Below, in pieces: positions 6,968-14,140 of a stretch of DNA of 15,916 bases. The notes under the pieces were generated by a model. It did not search any database, was not told where the DNA came from, and saw nothing but the letters and a program-made list of their open reading frames with translations. Source of the DNA: DASVUC01 sp036387255 (GTDB lineage: Bacteria; Planctomycetota; Phycisphaerae; Tepidisphaerales; Tepidisphaeraceae); assembly GCA_036387255.1 (NCBI GenBank), contig DASVUC010000241.1:1-15916 (forward strand), written 5' to 3'. Both the position numbers and the translations under genes were made by a program. How positions within the stretch are numbered: position 1 is the first letter of the stretch; each line of letters begins with the position of its first letter.

Positions 6968-7810
6968 ATGCAGTACCGTCAACTCTCGGGAAAGAAAGTT
7001 CAAAAGGGGTTTACTCTGGTTGAGCTGCTGGTGGTGATCGGGATTATCGCAGTCCTGATTGGGATCCTGCTGCCCAGCTTACAGTCTGCCCGGAGGCAGG
7101 CCAACAAGGTGAAGTGTGCGGCGGCGATGCGGGAAATGGGCAACGCGTTCATGCTGTACGCCAACGACTACAAGCAGACGTGGCCGGTGGCGGTTCACCA
7201 GACGGATGCGACGGTCACGAAGATCGACGTCGAGCGGCGGTGGTATGACCTGATCGCGAAGTTCGTCGTGAAGCAGCCGATCAATTCGTTCTCGGAGATC
7301 GGGACGATCAAGAAATCGGTCCTGTGGGGTTGCCCGGAATGGCAGCGCAGTGAGTTCAATGTCTACGCCGCGGACCAGTACCGCCCCGGGTATGGGATGA
7401 ACTACTACACCGACCGGCTGTTCAACGGCGGGAGTGCCGCAGACTACGCGTATATTCGCGGTGGACTGAACGGCAGCTATCCGAAGCCGAATGCCTTTGG
7501 GAAGCGCTCGTCGGAGAAGGGTCTGCTGGCGGATTCGATGACGCACGTGATCCAGATCCCCAGCGCGCTCAAGCGCGACTTCAACGATGTCCGGGCGGGT
7601 GGCTGGCAGCCTGGTCCGATGGGCACTGAATCGACGTTGTACACCAACAGCGGCAAGGCGTTCTACGTGGATGGCGGGCGGCACCTCAAGGGCGGCCGGG
7701 CCAAGGATGAAAGCATCCGCGGTATGAACATGCTGTTCTGCGATGGACACGTGAGCGCGGTGAATGTGAAAGAGGCTTGGGAAGCTTGCGTGAGCCGGCA
7801 GGCGCAGTAA
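6968..7810 (+). CDS. Type II secretion/type IV pilin-like protein with CDGH C-terminus, copy 2
   Basis: This 280-residue paralogue of the preceding pseudopilin starts at the ATG at 6968, chosen because GGAG (6957-6960) lies 7 nt upstream and it gives a normal 14-residue basic leader. Predicted prepilin peptidase cleavage is G14|F15, with Glu at mature position 5 (E19) in FTLVELLVVIGIIAVLIGIL. The globular part keeps the Cys after the helix (KVKC), NAFMLYAND, WGCPEW, DGGRH and MLFCDGH. The spacing from the DGGRH His to DG is 19 residues here and 22 in copy 1, against nine in the usual signature. Terminators on both sides make it a separate unit from copy 1, so the duplicates may be regulated independently. 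Likely an inner-membrane-anchored pseudofilament subunit; specific role unknown. Confidence 0.87.
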   Translation: MQYRQLSGKKVQKGFTLVELLVVIGIIAVLIGILLPSLQSARRQANKVKCAAAMREMGNAFMLYANDYKQTWPVAVHQTDATVTKIDVERRWYDLIAKFVVKQPINSFSEIGTIKKSVLWGCPEWQRSEFNVYAADQYRPGYGMNYYTDRLFNGGSAADYAYIRGGLNGSYPKPNAFGKRSSEKGLLADSMTHVIQIPSALKRDFNDVRAGGWQPGPMGTESTLYTNSGKAFYVDGGRHLKGGRAKDESIRGMNMLFCDGHVSAVNVKEAWEACVSRQAQ

Positions 7811-7836
7811 GAAGACCTCCTGATTTAGAAATAAGG

Positions 7837-7872
7837 CGGCGGGAGCTGAGTGATCGGCTCCCGCCGTTTTTT
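7837..7872 (+). terminator. Intrinsic terminator after pseudopilin 2
   Basis: A perfect 10-bp GC-rich stem, CGGCGGGAGC/GCTCCCGCCG, with a 10-nt loop is followed directly by TTTTTT. It is a textbook Rho-independent terminator. Confidence 0.93.
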
Positions 7873-7920
7873 GTTGCGCTCGCCGATCGGTAAGATGGCT
7901 TGCTGATCGAGGAGATGCTT

Positions 7921-8127
7921 ATGCGATGGTTGATGTCGGCGATGCTTGCGGCGGGCGTGATGGGGTGCGGGACGGAGAAGCTGGAGACGGGGTATGTGCC
8001 GCGGAAGCTGGGGGCGAATGACGCGACGCGGCGGAGTTTTTATGCAGCGCCATTTGCGCCGGAGGCGAAGATCCGGCCTGAGGATCGGGCGCCGCTGCTC
8101 GATCGGGATCGGTCGAGGAATTATTGA
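7921..8127 (+). CDS. Small putative lipoprotein
   Basis: This 68-residue protein has a lipobox-like stretch, LAAGVMGCG, with Cys16 as the predicted lipidated residue, so it would be membrane-anchored. The ATG at 7921 has GAGGAG (7909-7914) exactly 6 nt upstream, and this decides the start over the nearby ATG at 7915 and TTG at 7900. The mature part is charged (Arg, Asp, Glu, Lys), has no repeats, and matches no family I recognise. It stands alone between a terminator and the palindromic repeats at 8163-8284, and converges on the minus-strand operon. The good Shine-Dalgarno and lipobox argue that it is real, but its size keeps confidence moderate. Confidence 0.6.
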   Translation: MRWLMSAMLAAGVMGCGTEKLETGYVPRKLGANDATRRSFYAAPFAPEAKIRPEDRAPLLDRDRSRNY

Positions 8128-8162
8128 TTGGTGCGGGTGGGGGGTTGGCGGGTGAAGTGTAG

Positions 8163-8284
8163 GCCCTCACCCCCGCCCTCTCCCGCGTACGGGAGAGGGA
8201 GTAGGATTTCCTGGCGGAATGGGATTGGTTTGGGTGTTGAGGAATAAGCCCTCACCCTACCCTCTCCCGGAGTACCGGGAGAGG
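8163..8284. repeat. Two copies of a REP-like palindrome between convergent genes
   Basis: Copy 1 is GCCCTCACCC (8163-8172) followed by the hairpin CCCTCTCCCG/CGGGAGAGGG (8176-8199, loop CGTA). Copy 2 is GCCCTCACCC (8248-8257) followed by CCTCTCCCGG/CCGGGAGAGG (8261-8284, loop AGTA). Both have perfect 10-bp stems, 4-nt loops and the same lead-in, about 85 bp apart, separated by unrelated sequence. This looks like a dispersed REP-type element. In this position it could also end transcription from both sides. Confidence 0.85.
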
Positions 8285-8325
8285 TGAAGAACGGGGGCGT
8301 TGGGCCGGTGCGGGGGGTTGAGAAT

Positions 8326-8889
8326 TTAGCTCTGCAATGCTTTCTCGATGGCGGCGGTTAGCTTGTCATCGGTGGGTTTGACTTTGCTGTCGAAGTGTTC
8401 GAGGAGCTTGCCGTTTTTGTCGACGAGGAACTTGTTGAAGTTCCAAGTGACTTCGCCTTTCTCGGTCGTGAGCAGCTTGTAGAGGGGGTGCTGGTCGTCG
8501 CCCTTGACGCTGATCTTGCTCATCATCGGGAAGGTGACGTTGTACTTGCTGGCGCAGAAGTTTTTGATTTCTTCGTTGGTGCCGGGCTCCTGGCCTTTGA
8601 AGTTGTTGGCGGGGAAGCCGAGGATGACGAGGCCCTGGTCTTTGTACTTTTCGTAGAGGGATTGGAGACCTTTGTACTGCGGGGTGTAGCCGCACTTGCT
8701 GGCGACATTGACGAAGAGGACGACTTTGCCTTTGTAGGTGTTGAGGTTCACGTCTTTGCCGTCGATATCCTGGACGGTGAAATCGAGAGGGCTGGGCTGC
8801 GTGGTGGCGGATTGCTGCTCTGCGCGGGCGGCGGCGGTGAGGGCGAGGGAGAGGGCAACGACGAGGGCGAAGAAGTTGGCGTAATGCAT
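8326..8889 (-). CDS. Exported glutathione peroxidase-family thiol peroxidase (Cys type)
   Basis: This 187-residue protein probably reduces peroxides outside the cytoplasm. The ATG at 8889 lies 4 nt after the stop of the methyltransferase gene. Residues 1-23 form a Sec signal peptide ending ARA. The thioredoxin fold carries the GPx signature NVASKCGYT, with C66 as the peroxidatic Cys where animal enzymes have selenocysteine. Then come GFPANNFKGQEPG (91-103) and WNF (W149, N150). C112, in 'EEIKNFC', sits where thioredoxin-dependent GPx enzymes have the resolving Cys, so thioredoxin rather than glutathione is the likely reductant. Two positions are unusual: the common FPCNQF reads FPANNF, so the active-site Gln is Asn (N96) and the nearby Cys is Ala (A94). 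It is the last gene of a tightly packed operon. Confidence 0.92.
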   Translation of the reverse strand: MHYANFFALVVALSLALTAAARAEQQSATTQPSPLDFTVQDIDGKDVNLNTYKGKVVLFVNVASKCGYTPQYKGLQSLYEKYKDQGLVILGFPANNFKGQEPGTNEEIKNFCASKYNVTFPMMSKISVKGDDQHPLYKLLTTEKGEVTWNFNKFLVDKNGKLLEHFDSKVKPTDDKLTAAIEKALQS

Positions 8890-8893
8890 ACGC

Positions 8894-9607
8894 TTATTTG
8901 ACGGCACCAAACGCCGCGAAGCAACTGTTTTTGTGAAGGACGTCGACTTGTTTGAACCCGACCTGCTTGAGCAGATCGAGCTGGTCTGTGAGGGGGCGGG
9001 GGGTGTCTTCCTGGTCGATGTAGGCGAAGACGGCGTCGCGGTATGGTTCGTTTTTCAGGTTGGCGAGGTAGTCGCCGTAGCGCTGCCACATCATTTGATG
9101 AACCGGGGGAAGGGTGTGGGTGACGAGGTCGGAGATCCAGAACGAGCCGCCGGGTTTGAGGGCGCGGTGAATCTTGGTGAAGACAGTGAGCCAGTCGTTG
9201 TCGTCGCGGAGATGGTGGAGGACGGCGGCGGCGAGGACGATGTCAAAGCTTTCCGGTTTGAGTTGGGCGTCGCGGATGTCTTGCTGGAGGGGCGTAAGCT
9301 GGGCTTGTGAGATTGCGGCGATGCGCTGCGCGGCGCGGTCGAGCATCTTCTGCGAAAGGTCGATGAGGGTAATGTGCTGGAGATGGATTTTCTCGAGGAG
9401 CTTGAGGGTGTAGTTGCCGGCGCCGCAGCCGATGTCGAGAAGCGTGATCGCGCCGGGGTTGGTTGATGCGGCGGCGGCGGTGATGAGGTCGAGGACAAGG
9501 GGCGCGTCGATGGTGGCGGATTGGCCGGTCTCGAGGTTGCTGAAGCGTTCGACGTCGTTGTCGAAGCGCTGGCGGATCTGGTCGGGTGTGGACTTGGCGG
9601 GCGTCAT
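8894..9607 (-). CDS. Class I SAM-dependent methyltransferase
   Basis: This 237-residue cytoplasmic enzyme has a Rossmann-type SAM-binding core. Motif I is LLDIGCGAGNY (56-66), an acidic LIDLS follows at about 81-85, then FDIVLAAAVLHHL (121-133) and LKPGGSFWISD (150-160). The C-terminal DTPRPLTDQLDLLKQVGF and the ending 'HKNSCFAAFG' are a pattern I associate with small uncharacterised bacterial methyltransferases. The substrate cannot be told from sequence. The ATG overlaps the preceding moaB/mogA-like stop by 4 nt (ATGA), and the peroxidase gene begins 4 nt downstream, so translation of the three is probably coupled. Confidence 0.88.
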   Translation of the reverse strand: MTPAKSTPDQIRQRFDNDVERFSNLETGQSATIDAPLVLDLITAAAASTNPGAITLLDIGCGAGNYTLKLLEKIHLQHITLIDLSQKMLDRAAQRIAAISQAQLTPLQQDIRDAQLKPESFDIVLAAAVLHHLRDDNDWLTVFTKIHRALKPGGSFWISDLVTHTLPPVHQMMWQRYGDYLANLKNEPYRDAVFAYIDQEDTPRPLTDQLDLLKQVGFKQVDVLHKNSCFAAFGAVK

Positions 9608-10116
9608 GCGGGTTTGCGGAGTTCGAAGAGAAGGTGGCGGAGCTCGGGGAGGATGAGCTGGGTCATCGCAAGGTCGACGGCGTTGGTGGAGCCGGGCATG
9701 GCGAAGAGGAGTTTACCGTCCGCGACGCCGCCGAGGGCGCGGGAGAGCATGGCGCCGGAGCCGATCTGCTGGTGAGAGAGCATGCGAAAGAGCTCGCCGA
9801 ACCCGGGGAGAGGTGTGGTGAGGCGCTGCTGGATGGTAGGGACGGTTTGGTCGCGGCGGGCAATGCCCGTACCGCCGCTCGAGAGGATGACGTCGATATC
9901 GGGGCGGGTGAGGAGGGTGTCGAGGTGTGCCGCGAGCTTCTCGGGGTCATCGGGGAGAAGTTCATAAGCGGCGACTGTGTGATTCTCCTGCGCGAGAAGG
10001 TGGCGGATGCGCTGGCCGGACTTGTCGGTTTCGAGGGTGCGGGTGTCGGAGAGGGTAATGATGGCGCAGCGGGCGCGGATGTCTTTGGCTGAGGTGATGT
10101 GCTGGTCGTACGCCAT
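9604..10116 (-). CDS. MoaB/MogA-family molybdopterin adenylyltransferase
   Basis: This 170-residue cytoplasmic protein belongs to the family that binds molybdopterin and, in MogA or active MoaB forms, adenylylates it before molybdenum insertion. The fold signature is present: SSGGTG (79-84), RRD-x-T (87-91), PGFGELFR (104-111), SRA (125-127) and FAMPGS (138-143). The length fits stand-alone MoaB/MogA. No other Moco gene lies in the window, so its assignment to Moco synthesis rests on family membership. The ATG overlaps the stop of the upstream lipoprotein gene by 1 nt, and its own stop overlaps the methyltransferase start. Confidence 0.9.
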   Translation of the reverse strand: MAYDQHITSAKDIRARCAIITLSDTRTLETDKSGQRIRHLLAQENHTVAAYELLPDDPEKLAAHLDTLLTRPDIDVILSSGGTGIARRDQTVPTIQQRLTTPLPGFGELFRMLSHQQIGSGAMLSRALGGVADGKLLFAMPGSTNAVDLAMTQLILPELRHLLFELRKPA

Positions 10117-10559
10117 CAGAGTTTGTTGGGGGAGGGCTCGGCGGAGAGGCGGCCGGTTGTGTTTTTGATGATGAGGTCAGAGCGGCCGGGCTGGAGGGGG
10201 ATGTCGAGGCGATCAGGGTTGCGAGCACCCGTCGCGAGGAGCTCGTCGAGGGAGCGCTGGCCGAGGTAGACGCGGAGGACGGCTTCGGTGCCGGCGGGGA
10301 AGTGACCGGAGATTTTCCCGGTCTCGGCGGTCTTTCCAGGCGGGACCGGCACGCCGGGGACTTTTCCTTCAGGCGGGTTGGCGTACGTGGCGAGCTGCTC
10401 GGGGGAGAGCCAGTTGGCTTCGACAGGCGGGCCGGATTTGGTGAGCCAGACGGTGATCGGCTGGTTGAGCTCATTGCGCACGGCGACGTCGAAGGTGCGG
10501 GTCGGACCGGAACAGCCGGTAATTACAGCGAGTAGAAGCAGAGAAACCAGTGGGCGCAT
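10116..10559 (-). CDS. Putative lipoprotein of unknown function
   Basis: This 147-residue protein starts at the ATG at 10559, chosen because it puts a lipoprotein signal MRPLVSLLLLAVITGC at the N-terminus with Cys16 as the lipidated residue. A longer frame upstream would bury this signal. No clear Shine-Dalgarno is visible. The mature part is hydrophilic, with 'VAVRNELNQPITVWLTK' suggesting beta strands, and Pro/Gly-rich linkers. I do not recognise a family. It is the first gene of the overlapping set with the MoaB/MogA protein, the methyltransferase and the peroxidase; 124 nt with no visible element separate it from the DUF3891-like gene. Confidence 0.72.
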   Translation of the reverse strand: MRPLVSLLLLAVITGCSGPTRTFDVAVRNELNQPITVWLTKSGPPVEANWLSPEQLATYANPPEGKVPGVPVPPGKTAETGKISGHFPAGTEAVLRVYLGQRSLDELLATGARNPDRLDIPLQPGRSDLIIKNTTGRLSAEPSPNKL

Positions 10560-10683
10560 GGCGGCATGGTAGGGGGTTCCGGCGCGGCCGCCAAATTGTG
10601 TGAGGCCGTCAAACCCTGTTAGGCAATTCTTCCAGATGCTGCAGGCCAAAGTTTCCCGTTGCTCATGGTCCTGGGGAAACCGC

Positions 10684-11562
10684 TCAACCTGCGCTCTTTC
10701 CGGGTGCCGGGAGATGGGAAGAGGGGGAAGGTGCTGGCCGCACGACGGCGTTGATCACCTCGGCGGATGCGCCGCGGAGCTGGGAGAGGAAGTCGGCTTG
10801 GTCTTTGTACTGGCGTGCGGGAACGCGGCAGGCGGGGATTTGCAACGATAGTTCCGGCTTGTCGAAGGGCCACGGGTGGATCAGCAGATCGTTGTGGTTG
10901 CGCTGGAGAGAATATCTAATCCTGGGTGCGCCGGAGGCGGCGGGGATGTCGCGGGTTTGCGACATGGGGGTGTCGGTGCAGCAGAGGGCAAGGCTGAACT
11001 GATCGAGCACTTGAAGCACGGCAAAGTTGAACTGGAGCTGGTGCTCGAGGTCCTGGCGCTTTTCTTTGGCAACGGTGTGGTGGGAGGTTTTTTCGCTGCG
11101 AAGGCCTAGCTGAAACCGGAGGTTTTCCTGACGCTCGAGCTCGCGCTGCTGGAACTTGATGATGGCGAAGCGGTCCCGGGGGTTTTCCAGCTCGTAGCCG
11201 TTGCCGGGTTTGGCGTGCTCGGTCGCCATCACGGAGAGGGAGAGGACGTGGAGGCTGACGAGCAAGCCGGCGTAGGGATCTTTTTTGGCTGCGCCTTCGA
11301 CGGAGGCGGTCCAGACTTGGAAGGCGATGGTGCGAGGGGATTCGAAGACGTCGAGGGGGAGGTTTTCGCGGTTGAGCGTGGGGGATTCATCGTGCAGGGG
11401 CCAGCCGCAATCGTGGAAGGCGGCGGCGGTGATGACGGAATCGCGGGGGGATGGGGCGGCGAAGGTGTCGTTGCCGAAGGATTCGGCGAGCTGCCCGGAG
11501 AGAAGGGCGTGATCGTGCTGAGCGATGAGAAGGAAGTCGGAGCCTTGACGGCGGCGGATCAT
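10684..11562 (-). CDS. DUF3891-like protein
   Basis: This 292-residue protein resembles the DUF3891 family, whose function is unknown. I base this on the N-terminal pattern FLLIAQHDHALLSGQLA (10-26) and AAAFHDCGWPLHDESP (46-61), where H50-D51 recalls an HD-type metal site. No signal peptide or membrane segment is visible, so it is likely cytoplasmic. The middle (about 130-185) is rich in Glu, Gln, Arg and Lys and probably helical. The C-terminal ~20 residues are Pro/Ser-rich and may be a disordered tail. The ATG at 11562 lacks a clear Shine-Dalgarno. The gene is divergent from the ammonium transporter and may share its control region. The family call is from memory of the motif and is moderate. 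Confidence 0.7.
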   Translation of the reverse strand: MIRRRQGSDFLLIAQHDHALLSGQLAESFGNDTFAAPSPRDSVITAAAFHDCGWPLHDESPTLNRENLPLDVFESPRTIAFQVWTASVEGAAKKDPYAGLLVSLHVLSLSVMATEHAKPGNGYELENPRDRFAIIKFQQRELERQENLRFQLGLRSEKTSHHTVAKEKRQDLEHQLQFNFAVLQVLDQFSLALCCTDTPMSQTRDIPAASGAPRIRYSLQRNHNDLLIHPWPFDKPELSLQIPACRVPARQYKDQADFLSQLRGASAEVINAVVRPAPSPSSHLPAPGKSAG

Positions 11563-11604
11563 TGATACGTTTTACTGCGGGGGTTCCTGCCGAGGGAAGA
11601 ACAT

Positions 11605-11660
11605 TCGCCGAATGATTGGGTCGGCGATCGGGTGCAACGCGGGGGTTGAAAACCCGTGCC
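11605..11660. repeat. Inverted repeats in the divergent DUF3891-like/ammonium transporter region
   Basis: TCGCCGA (11605-11611) and TCGGCGA (11621-11627) form a 7-bp dyad with a 9-nt centre, a possible operator. Just downstream, GGGGGTTGAAAACCCGTG (11641-11658) looks like a decayed copy of the palindrome at 14168-14198: it keeps the right arm AACCCGTG but not the full left arm. No clear promoter can be called for either gene. Confidence 0.5.
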
Positions 11661-11721
11661 ACGTGTTGGCGCCTTGGGTGGTTCTATATCTTGTTGCTCT
11701 GGATCGAGTAGAAAGGCGTGT

Positions 11722-12975
11722 ATGGACAAGGTTGCGGTTCCGGTGGTTTCGCTGGTGGTGCTGGGGAGCCTGGGGTTGCTGGTGCGCGTGGGGATGGCGC
11801 TGCACGCTTGCGGGACGGCGCGATCGAAGAACGCGGCGTCGGCGATGCTGCGATCCATCGTGGAAATGTCCGTGGCGGCGCTGGCGTTCTGGGCGGTGGG
11901 CGGGGCCATCCTGATGGGCGTGGGGAATGGCGCGATCGGGTTCAATCGGTACCTGTTGTTCTTTGCACGCGCGGAGACGGCCGCCGGTGGGATGTCGCAG
12001 TTCTTTGATGTCGCGCTGTTTTACAACCTGGTTCTGGCGCTGATCGCGACGGGGCCGATTTCGGCGGCGATGGGGGAACGGGGGCGGACGTTTCCGCTTT
12101 GCGTGGGAGCGGGATTGGTGACGGGAATCCTGGTGCCGATCTGCGGGTATTGGAGCTGGGTGGGGAGCGGGTGGCTCGCGCGGATGGGATTCATCGACGC
12201 GGCGGGAGGGAGCGTGGTGCATGTGACGGGGGGGCTGGCGGCGCTGCTGGGAGCCATGCTCGTGGGGGCGCGGCAGGGGAAATACAACAACGATCGCTCG
12301 AGCAACTTCATCCCCGGGCACAGCGGGACGTTGGCGATGGCGGGGGTGCTGCTGATGCTGGTGGGGTGGATTCCGTACGTGGTGGGGGCGAGCCTGCTGC
12401 ATGCGGCGGTGGCGAGCCGGGTGGCGAGTAATGTGGTGCTCGCGGGGGCGGCGGGAACGATCATCAGCTATGGCATGAGCCGGGCGCGCTTCGGTAAAGC
12501 GGACGTGCACCTGACGATGAGCGGGATGCTGGGAGGGTTGGTATCGATTACGGCGGGGGCGGGGGCGATCAGTCCGATCGCCGCGGTGGCGGTGGGGGCG
12601 CTGGGAGGGTGGATGGTGATGTGGGCGACGGTGTTCGTGGATATGAACCTGAAGATCGATGATCCGAGCGGGACGGCGGTGGCGCACCTGCTCGGCGGGG
12701 CGTGGGGGACACTGGCGGTGGGCGTGTTTGGGACGTTCGAGAACCTTTCGCAGCGGATGCGGGTAGTGGGGGTGCAGGCGGTGGGCGTGGTGGGGATTGC
12801 TTTAATCACGGTGATCGTTGCCGGAGGAGTTTTTGTGGCGATGCGCTCCATCGGGGCAATGCGCGTGAGCGAGGCGGATGAGTATGACGGCCTGGATCTG
12901 GCGGAGCATGATTTGAACGCTTATCCGGACTTTCAGCAGACGATGATCAAGAGTTATCACTTGAGAGAGGCGTGA
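11722..12975 (+). CDS. amt: Divergent ammonium transporter (Amt/MEP family)
   Basis: This 417-residue inner-membrane channel moves ammonium or ammonia. The ATG at 11722 follows GAAAGG at 5-nt spacing; starting at 11656 would add 22 hydrophilic residues. About 11 hydrophobic segments span residues 5-390. Hallmarks are present: RSKNAA (34-39), FIDAAGGSVVH with D159 and H167 (AmtB D160 and H168), KIDDPSG then AHLLGG with H322 (AmtB H318), and a C-terminal tail GLDLAEH-x4-AYPDF, the region that contacts PII in this family. By eye the pore differs from E. coli AmtB: F107 aligns with L105, F215 with Y219, and S219 with A223. The twin-His pair is kept, so conduction is likely, but gating and recruitment may differ. 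No glnK/PII gene is adjacent in the window. Confidence 0.92.
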   Translation: MDKVAVPVVSLVVLGSLGLLVRVGMALHACGTARSKNAASAMLRSIVEMSVAALAFWAVGGAILMGVGNGAIGFNRYLLFFARAETAAGGMSQFFDVALFYNLVLALIATGPISAAMGERGRTFPLCVGAGLVTGILVPICGYWSWVGSGWLARMGFIDAAGGSVVHVTGGLAALLGAMLVGARQGKYNNDRSSNFIPGHSGTLAMAGVLLMLVGWIPYVVGASLLHAAVASRVASNVVLAGAAGTIISYGMSRARFGKADVHLTMSGMLGGLVSITAGAGAISPIAAVAVGALGGWMVMWATVFVDMNLKIDDPSGTAVAHLLGGAWGTLAVGVFGTFENLSQRMRVVGVQAVGVVGIALITVIVAGGVFVAMRSIGAMRVSEADEYDGLDLAEHDLNAYPDFQQTMIKSYHLREA

Positions 12976-12980
12976 GGGGG

Positions 12981-13022
12981 GAGATTTCAAATTTCAAATT
13001 TGAGATTTCAAATTTCAGATTT
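12981..13022. repeat. AT-rich 21-bp tandem repeat
   Basis: Two head-to-tail 21-bp units begin GAGATTTCAAATTTC and differ at one base (20/21). A partial third, TTTCAAAACTCAG, follows. The AAATTT cores are self-complementary (TCAAATTT-C-AAATTTGA). The block is sharply AT-rich in a GC-rich context and lies just after the ammonium transporter stop. Confidence 0.88.
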
Positions 13023-13030
13023 CAAAACTC

Positions 13031-13063
13031 AGAAATAAAAAGAGGGCGACGCGGGCGTCGCCC
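13031..13063 (-). terminator. Terminator for the minus-strand O-methyltransferase
   Basis: Read on the minus strand, the stem GGGCGACGC/GCGTCGCCC (13044-13063) is followed by TCTTTTTATTT. It lies about 30 nt past the stop at 13093. Its core resembles GGGGCGACGC-type intergenic palindromes, so it may be a repeat that also serves as a terminator, and it may end the convergent transporter transcript too. Confidence 0.85.
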
Positions 13064-13092
13064 CTACAGGTGCTTGTGGGATCTTCTAATTG

Positions 13093-14103
13093 CTACTTAA
13101 TACCCACGACCATCCAGTCGCCGGCGGAGAGATGTTCGGCTCGGGTTTGCTTGAAGCCGGCTTCCTGGAGCCAGGTTTGGCCCTGGGCGGTGGTGTAGTC
13201 GAAACCTTCTGGGGTTTCGATGAGCATGTTCAGGCTCATGAGCAGCCCAGGAATGTTCTTCTTCCGCTCGTCGTCGATCATGCAGTCGTAGATGATGGCG
13301 GCGCCGCCCTTGGGGAGCGCTTCATAAGTTTTCTTCAGCAGCATGCGCTTATCGTCCATGCCCCAATCGTGGAGGATGTGGCCCATGATGATGACGTCGG
13401 CCTGGGGGATCGTCTCCTTAAAGAAGTCGCGGGCGACGAAGCTGACGCGATCGGCGAGGTTGTGCTCGCGGATGTACTTCTCGAAGATTGGGCGCACGAC
13501 GGGGAGGTCCATGCCGGCGCCGACGAGGTGACGGTGGGCGAGCGCGAGCTCGACGGGAACAGCGCCTTGTGCGGTGCCGACGTCAATGAAGGAGCGATAG
13601 GCTTTCCATTCGAACTTGGCGGCGATGGCGCGGGCGGACTGCTTGCTCAAGCCGGTCATGGCCTTGAGGAAGTTCTCGAGGCGCTCGGGGTTTTCGTAGA
13701 GCTTTTCGAACAGCCCTTCGCCAGCCTTGATTTCGTTCTGAGGCTTACCGGTGCGCAAGCCTTCGGTGAGCGAGCCCCAGAAGGTGTAAAGGCGCGCGTT
13801 GCACATCTCGAGCATCCCGCCGATGTAGTCAGGGCTCGTTTTGTCCAGAAACTTGGCGGCTTCGGGGGTGTTGGTGTAGACGCCGTTGTCGCGATTGAGG
13901 AATTTCATGGCGACGAGGGTGTCGAAGAAATCCGCAGCGGAGCGCGGGTGGAGCTGGAACTTGCGCGTCAGCGTCCCGAGATCAGCGGGGGTCTTGGCGA
14001 GTTCGGAGAAGACGTTTAGCTCCAGGGCGCTGAGCAGGACTTTCGAGGCCATGAACGCCAGGCCGGTTTCCAAGATGCGATCGGGTGTGAGTTGTTCAGA
14101 CAT
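13093..14103 (-). CDS. SAM-dependent O-methyltransferase (plant-OMT/hydroxyneurosporene type)
   Basis: This 336-residue cytoplasmic enzyme likely methylates a hydroxyl group on a small aromatic or polyketide-like molecule; the substrate is unknown. The ATG at 14103 is preferred because the N-terminus MSEQLTPDRILETGLAFMA is typical of the dimerisation helix; an upstream in-frame ATG at 14154 would run into the adjacent palindrome. Residues about 15-85 are the winged-helix dimerisation part. The SAM loop is FIDVGTAQG (172-180), where many relatives have DVGGGxG. GHILHDWGMDD (241-251) carries H245, the catalytic base position. LPKGGAAIIYD (263-273) is the post-core strand. Its upstream neighbour on the same strand is the exported TTHB210-like gene, 102 nt away across two hairpins. 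Confidence 0.9.
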   Translation of the reverse strand: MSEQLTPDRILETGLAFMASKVLLSALELNVFSELAKTPADLGTLTRKFQLHPRSAADFFDTLVAMKFLNRDNGVYTNTPEAAKFLDKTSPDYIGGMLEMCNARLYTFWGSLTEGLRTGKPQNEIKAGEGLFEKLYENPERLENFLKAMTGLSKQSARAIAAKFEWKAYRSFIDVGTAQGAVPVELALAHRHLVGAGMDLPVVRPIFEKYIREHNLADRVSFVARDFFKETIPQADVIIMGHILHDWGMDDKRMLLKKTYEALPKGGAAIIYDCMIDDERKKNIPGLLMSLNMLIETPEGFDYTTAQGQTWLQEAGFKQTRAEHLSAGDWMVVGIK

Positions 14104-14140
14104 TGTATGGCTCGCTTTCTGGATGAAAGATCGTTTCGCG

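Noticed and set aside
8163..8284. CRISPR array
   Set aside because: Only two repeat copies, each a hairpin, with no regular spacers and no cas gene in the window.
11572..12687. Long minus-strand open frame (371 codons) opposite the ammonium transporter
   Set aside because: Its translation is Arg/His/Pro-rich low complexity with no family features, while the plus strand encodes a clear Amt with conserved His and Asp residues.
12981..13022. Replication origin iterons
   Set aside because: Only two units are present and there is no dnaA, rep or DnaA-box cluster nearby.
13090..14019. Long plus-strand open frame (309 codons) opposite the O-methyltransferase
   Set aside because: The minus strand has the SAM loop and the LHDW catalytic motif; the plus frame is a Val/Gly/Glu-rich shadow.
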